Shown piece after piece: positions 60,505-64,000 of a stretch of DNA of 64,000 nt. The translations under genes and the position numbers were made by a program. Within the stretch, counting starts at the first letter, position 1. Every line of letters starts with the position of its first letter. The stretch is from Desarmillaria ectypa (Eukaryota > Basidiomycota > Agaricomycetes > Agaricales > Physalacriaceae): NCBI GenBank assembly GCA_030407005.1, contig JAUDYN010000009.1, positions 496,001 to 560,000 on the forward strand, written 5' to 3'. Under the pieces are notes generated by a model. That model saw only the letters and a program-made list of their open reading frames with translations. It was not told where the DNA came from and made no database searches.

Positions 60505-61249
60505 GAGAGATTATTTGGCGTGTCATTCGGATGGTTAGATTTCTTTTTATAAGCGTAACCTCAGAGGTTTCTGATTTGTCAATGGTGATCCCCGGGTACG
60601 ATTGACGATCCCCGGGTGCTACTGACAGATACACACTGACTCATCGATATTGCGGATTCGTGTATCCGAAGGGCCTCAACTGTTAGAGCTAACAATGACG
60701 CTAGTTTATGTAAAGCTTTGTTACCGATGGAGGGACGGTGCTATTTCAAACTTGGCGAACGGTTACGGTTGAAGGCTGGCTTGGAAAATTCTACTGGTAG
60801 TTTACGATGGCCCGGCTGCAGCCTGCAGGTGTTCGGCGTATGTTCAATGTTCTGAACTCCGAACGGTGAACTCAACAGTTACAGCTACAAAAGCGACCCT
60901 CGTCCTATTCCTGTAGCCACCGTAGACATCGAAGACTAGAGCAGACGCACTGGAAATAGTCCAACGATGATGGGTCGACCGAAGAAGCAGCTCAGCTCTT
61001 GGTTATTGATATTGAGCGCTGAAAGATGCCCTCAGCGTGTCATCATGGAAGGGAACAAAGAGATGTACTGGATGTCGTCGCAGCGGACACGCTGCCAAGC
61101 TGCATCAGTGCGCTACAGCTGCCTAAGCTGCTTCCGAAGAACTAGGGTTTGAATTAGGGGTGAGAGGATAAGGGAGGTTGCCGAGAAAGATCCCTTGCGA
61201 GAGAGATTCCAGAGGGATATGAGCTTGTTGCGATATGCCGAAGTCATCC
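60505..61249. other. Spacer, 5' region of MFS gene
   Basis: No gene was recognised. The sequence has normal CpG content up to about 61250. A duplicated GATCCCCGGGT word occurs at 60586-60618. Confidence 0.4.
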
Positions 61250-63120
61250 GTAGTCAATAGATACAAATATGATTTTGTAGCTCTGCAGTACAGTACAATC
61301 AAATCATCATCTGCATGTTCATGTCTGTGTCTGAGCTTTTCTCTCTCTTAGTCCTTCTTCCCTCTCTCTTCCCTTTCCTAGCCTTGTTCTCTGCAACAGA
61401 GCTCTCCCAACCCAAAACTTGATGTTCTTCCAAAGAAGTTCATATATAACTGGATACCTCTGGAATCTGACTCCCCCCATTCTAGTTCAGAATGGGCACT
61501 GTAACAAAGGACATAGCAGTGACATGAATAAACACAGCCCACAGCTGTACTAGTACACAAGCTGTGTGGCATGTACTAAGATCTGTGGGGTTTAAAAGTA
61601 TACCAAAAACATGAGCCATATCAGTACACAAGTCACATACTAGGAGTGGAAATCCACCATAATATAATGTCCACTGTGAGCCACAGGGTATATAAAAAAT
61701 ATGAGCTATTACAATTTTACTTATTTTTCCTATCTTATCATATCTAATCTAGATGCCTATTATAGATCATGGACTGGTTGCCTCATTGATACCAAATAAC
61801 TACAGCAATTGTGCTATGGCTCATGATGCTTGCCCACCTACCATCTTGTACTTGATGTTTCATGCATGGTTACTGTTATGATTTTTCCATTATCTTATCT
61901 TATCCAAGTCACATCCATGACTCACCCATCTAATCCACCACCATTTGTACTTCATATCAACACTTTCACCAACCACCACCCCCATCCACATGGGGTACCA
62001 CCCTCGTTTCCTCTCATTGGACCATGATCTGTCCAATTCACACTGTTCTCTTATAAACTGTACTGTTTCCTCATGGACCATATTGTTTCACCTATTAATA
62101 CACATCATCTTTACAGTATATAAGTAGAGTAAAACTCACCATTGTACTCTATCTTTTGACTAAATTACATCTATATACCTCTTACTGCACTACACTGAAG
62201 ACCTAGTTCAGTTCTCTAAAATGGGTGATTGTTCAAATGCGTAACAGCCCAAGAGAACCACTTACATCCCAAGTCATGTGTCTAAGACAGGCTATAACAT
62301 TAGTTGAAAGATACACATCCTGCTCCTTCTATGCTAGCCATGAAGTAGCATCCATGACCAATGACAACCAGAACAATCAAAGAACAATTACCATCAGTGC
62401 TGCTATAGGAGGCGCCACACTCTTAATATTTTTCACCACTCTTCTCATACTAATGTATGAAGAAGAAGCATGCATACTTCTTCACTATGAAAGGTGACCC
62501 CAAACACTGACTATCCCTCCCCGCCCTTCTTGACATCCTGACAATGTCCTTCCCCAGTGAATACTCCCCACCAGACTGAGTGAATGAGAAGAGGTTCCAC
62601 TTGTTTGATCCCAGGTCTGCTTCACAGACCCAACCACCTCTACCTCCTCCATTGAGGATGCACATGAAGCCCTGATGAGGGCAAGAATTGTCATCCTCTA
62701 GTTGGAATGACCCACTCTCTCTCCAGCCAAGGAATACACGAGAAACATACAGGCTATATTCTAGGATCCCCTGCCCCTATATTCCCTCCCTCCTTGTCTC
62801 TCTACCCCAACCTCCTCACTTTGACCCTATAACTGGAGAGTACCTCTATGGTCAAACTCCCCTTCCCCTGAGCCCCAAGGCTCCAATGATCCAGGGATGG
62901 ATTAAAACAATCTCTATGGACCCTGATACCAGATCTGACCAGATGACCCCTGGGGAACAGACTCCTCAAATTTGCTCCCCCTTATCAAGCTCTCTGATGA
63001 CAATGACAGAGAGCTTGACCCCCTGACCCTGCCAATCTCCACCAATCCCAACAGCCCCTTCAACCTAAATGAGGCAGACTACAATTGGCCTGACCTCTCT
63101 GAGGTCAACAGGGACCTATT
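61250..63120. other. Strongly CpG-depleted block, probable methylation-decayed mobile DNA
   Basis: From 61261 to 63120 (1,860 bp) I counted five CG dinucleotides (near 62005, 62240, 62413, 62522 and 62729), with none in the first 740 bp. Sequence on the left of 61250 has CG at normal density. TG and CA are abundant (for example TGTGTGGCATGTACTAAG at 61563). This is the signature of 5-methylcytosine deamination, which in basidiomycetes mostly marks transposons. A TATATAAGTAG promoter-like word sits at 62117-62127. No transposase, reverse transcriptase or integrase motif is readable inside the window. Confidence 0.75.
62354..62710 (+). pseudogene. Relic of a single-pass membrane protein with proline-rich tail
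   Basis: MTNDNQNNQRTITISAAIGG leads into a membrane segment (ATLLIFFTTLLILMY) and an acidic stretch, then TGA at 62495-62497. Beyond it, in shifting frames, come FDPRSASQTQPPLPPPLR and HEALMRARIVIL, followed by a stop. This is the plan of fungal proteins with one TM helix, a proline-rich cytosolic tail and a short coiled coil. It lies wholly within the CpG-depleted block. Stops such as TAG/TGA may be CpG-decay products. Confidence 0.35.
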
Positions 63121-64000
63121 CGGCCTCTTCAGGACTGCTGCCTAGAATCTTCGATATGCTAATGTTGAAGAAAGAATGCTCTGGACAGAGTCCAGACCTG
63201 ACATGGATGGGTGGTGATATGCCGTCTACGCATTCACACCTAGATTTTGCGATTTTGTAACAATACTATTGCACATCTATCCTATACTAGTGATACATAG
63301 AGGACTATAGCTGAGGCTTCGAGCTGATAGTTAAAAGCAGTAAGCAACTGGTAGAGCCAGGACTTAGATGCAACACCATTAGTGGGTTAAATCTACCAGC
63401 TGGCCAGACTAGTAACTCGAATGCTAGCAGGACTAAGGGAAATACAGCCACTAGCAAATGAAGGATGCTACTAGCACACAAAAACCAGGAGCAGAGTACA
63501 CAGATCTCGTCAAGTTCTGTCACTAGCAGCCTAGACTGGGCATAAATGCCTAAGTCAGGATAACTAGTCACATGGCAATCTTGAAATAGGACTTAGAAAT
63601 AAATTAGGAATGGATTAACCTTGAGCCCAGATCTGACTATTTCAATATAGATCTCTTATGATCGATGCTAGTGGAGCCGGACTGCACCCTTGATCATGAT
63701 CGGATAGCTGTTACAGGTACCAATATCCAGATATTCATATAACCACGTTACTAGGGCCTGTAGTTGTGCCAAGGGTGCGGAAAGACGAACTGTGGAGTCT
63801 CTAGACTGAATATTTGAAAAGAAAACAGACTAGACCGACTATTGTGTGATTATTCACTATTATTCGTGACTAGCCAAGAAATCCTTACCAATATACCCTA
63901 TACCCAGATGATATTTATAGTTTTGCCTCAGTAGTATATAAGTAGTGGGATGGGCGCTCGTGCAAAGCAGGCAAGCTATCCCCACAGTTGAGCTCTCACT
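63121..64000. other. Right edge: no gene; probable retroelement-type promoter
   Basis: CG reappears but stays sparse. AGTATATAAGTAG at 63933-63945 repeats exactly the 13-bp word at 62115-62127 and sits about 55 bp from the window end. No LTR pair, primer-binding site or coding motif can be confirmed because the sequence is cut off. Confidence 0.35.

Noticed and set aside
62930..62945. CTGATACCAG resembling a reverse-strand tRNA-Met primer-binding site
   Set aside because: The match is partial and no LTR end lies next to it.
62688..63026. Possible gag-like open frame (112 aa)
   Set aside because: It is proline/serine-rich with no zinc knuckle or protease motif, and the opening is helped by CpG loss. 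Evidence is too weak to call a retroelement protein.

Overview
The window looks like nuclear DNA from a mushroom-forming basidiomycete (Agaricomycetes). Nearly every convincing gene is split by short introns of about 45-60 bases with GTNNGT...AG borders. The recognisable families also fit: a DUF7729 surface protein, a long atypical G-alpha, F-box-like paralogs with a D-x-I-[IV]-T-G motif, a cyanamide-hydratase-type HD enzyme and a fungal OXA1. No bacterial-type operon, tRNA, rRNA or CRISPR array was seen.

Layout. The first 11 kb is mostly decayed sequence with one intact gene of unknown function (6921-8355, minus) and a 194-bp MITE. From 11 to 24 kb three paralogous F-box-like genes (two minus, one plus) surround the translation factor gene eEF1B-alpha. 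At 24.6-26.9 kb a cyanamide hydratase-like gene and a DUF7729 gene diverge from a 262-bp spacer. From 27 to 31.7 kb there is a decayed coiled-coil gene that carries a second MITE copy. At 32-34.3 kb a DUF202 membrane protein and OXA1 diverge. From 34 to 42 kb come F-box relics, then the left arm of an inverted duplication. At 42.5-50.6 kb lie three apparently intact genes: a lineage-type membrane protein, an Nhx1-type Na+/H+ exchanger and a G-alpha subunit. The right arm of the inverted duplication (54.5-55.7 kb) and its F-box relic follow, then a 12-TM MFS transporter (58.5-60.5 kb). The window ends in a strongly CpG-depleted block (about 61.25-63.12 kb) and probable retroelement-derived DNA.

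How the genes relate. There is no sign of a pathway cluster. Housekeeping genes (eEF1B, OXA1, NHX1) are islands between lineage-specific multigene families and relics. The most striking structure is a pair of gap-free 1,199-bp inverted copies bracketing the NHX1/G-alpha block. Second are two copies of a CACTG...CAGTG MITE with clean 3-bp target duplications. Third is the CpG-poor right end, the footprint expected of cytosine methylation decay. Exon joins were worked out by eye from splice signals and frame, so small exons and start codons are the least certain parts.
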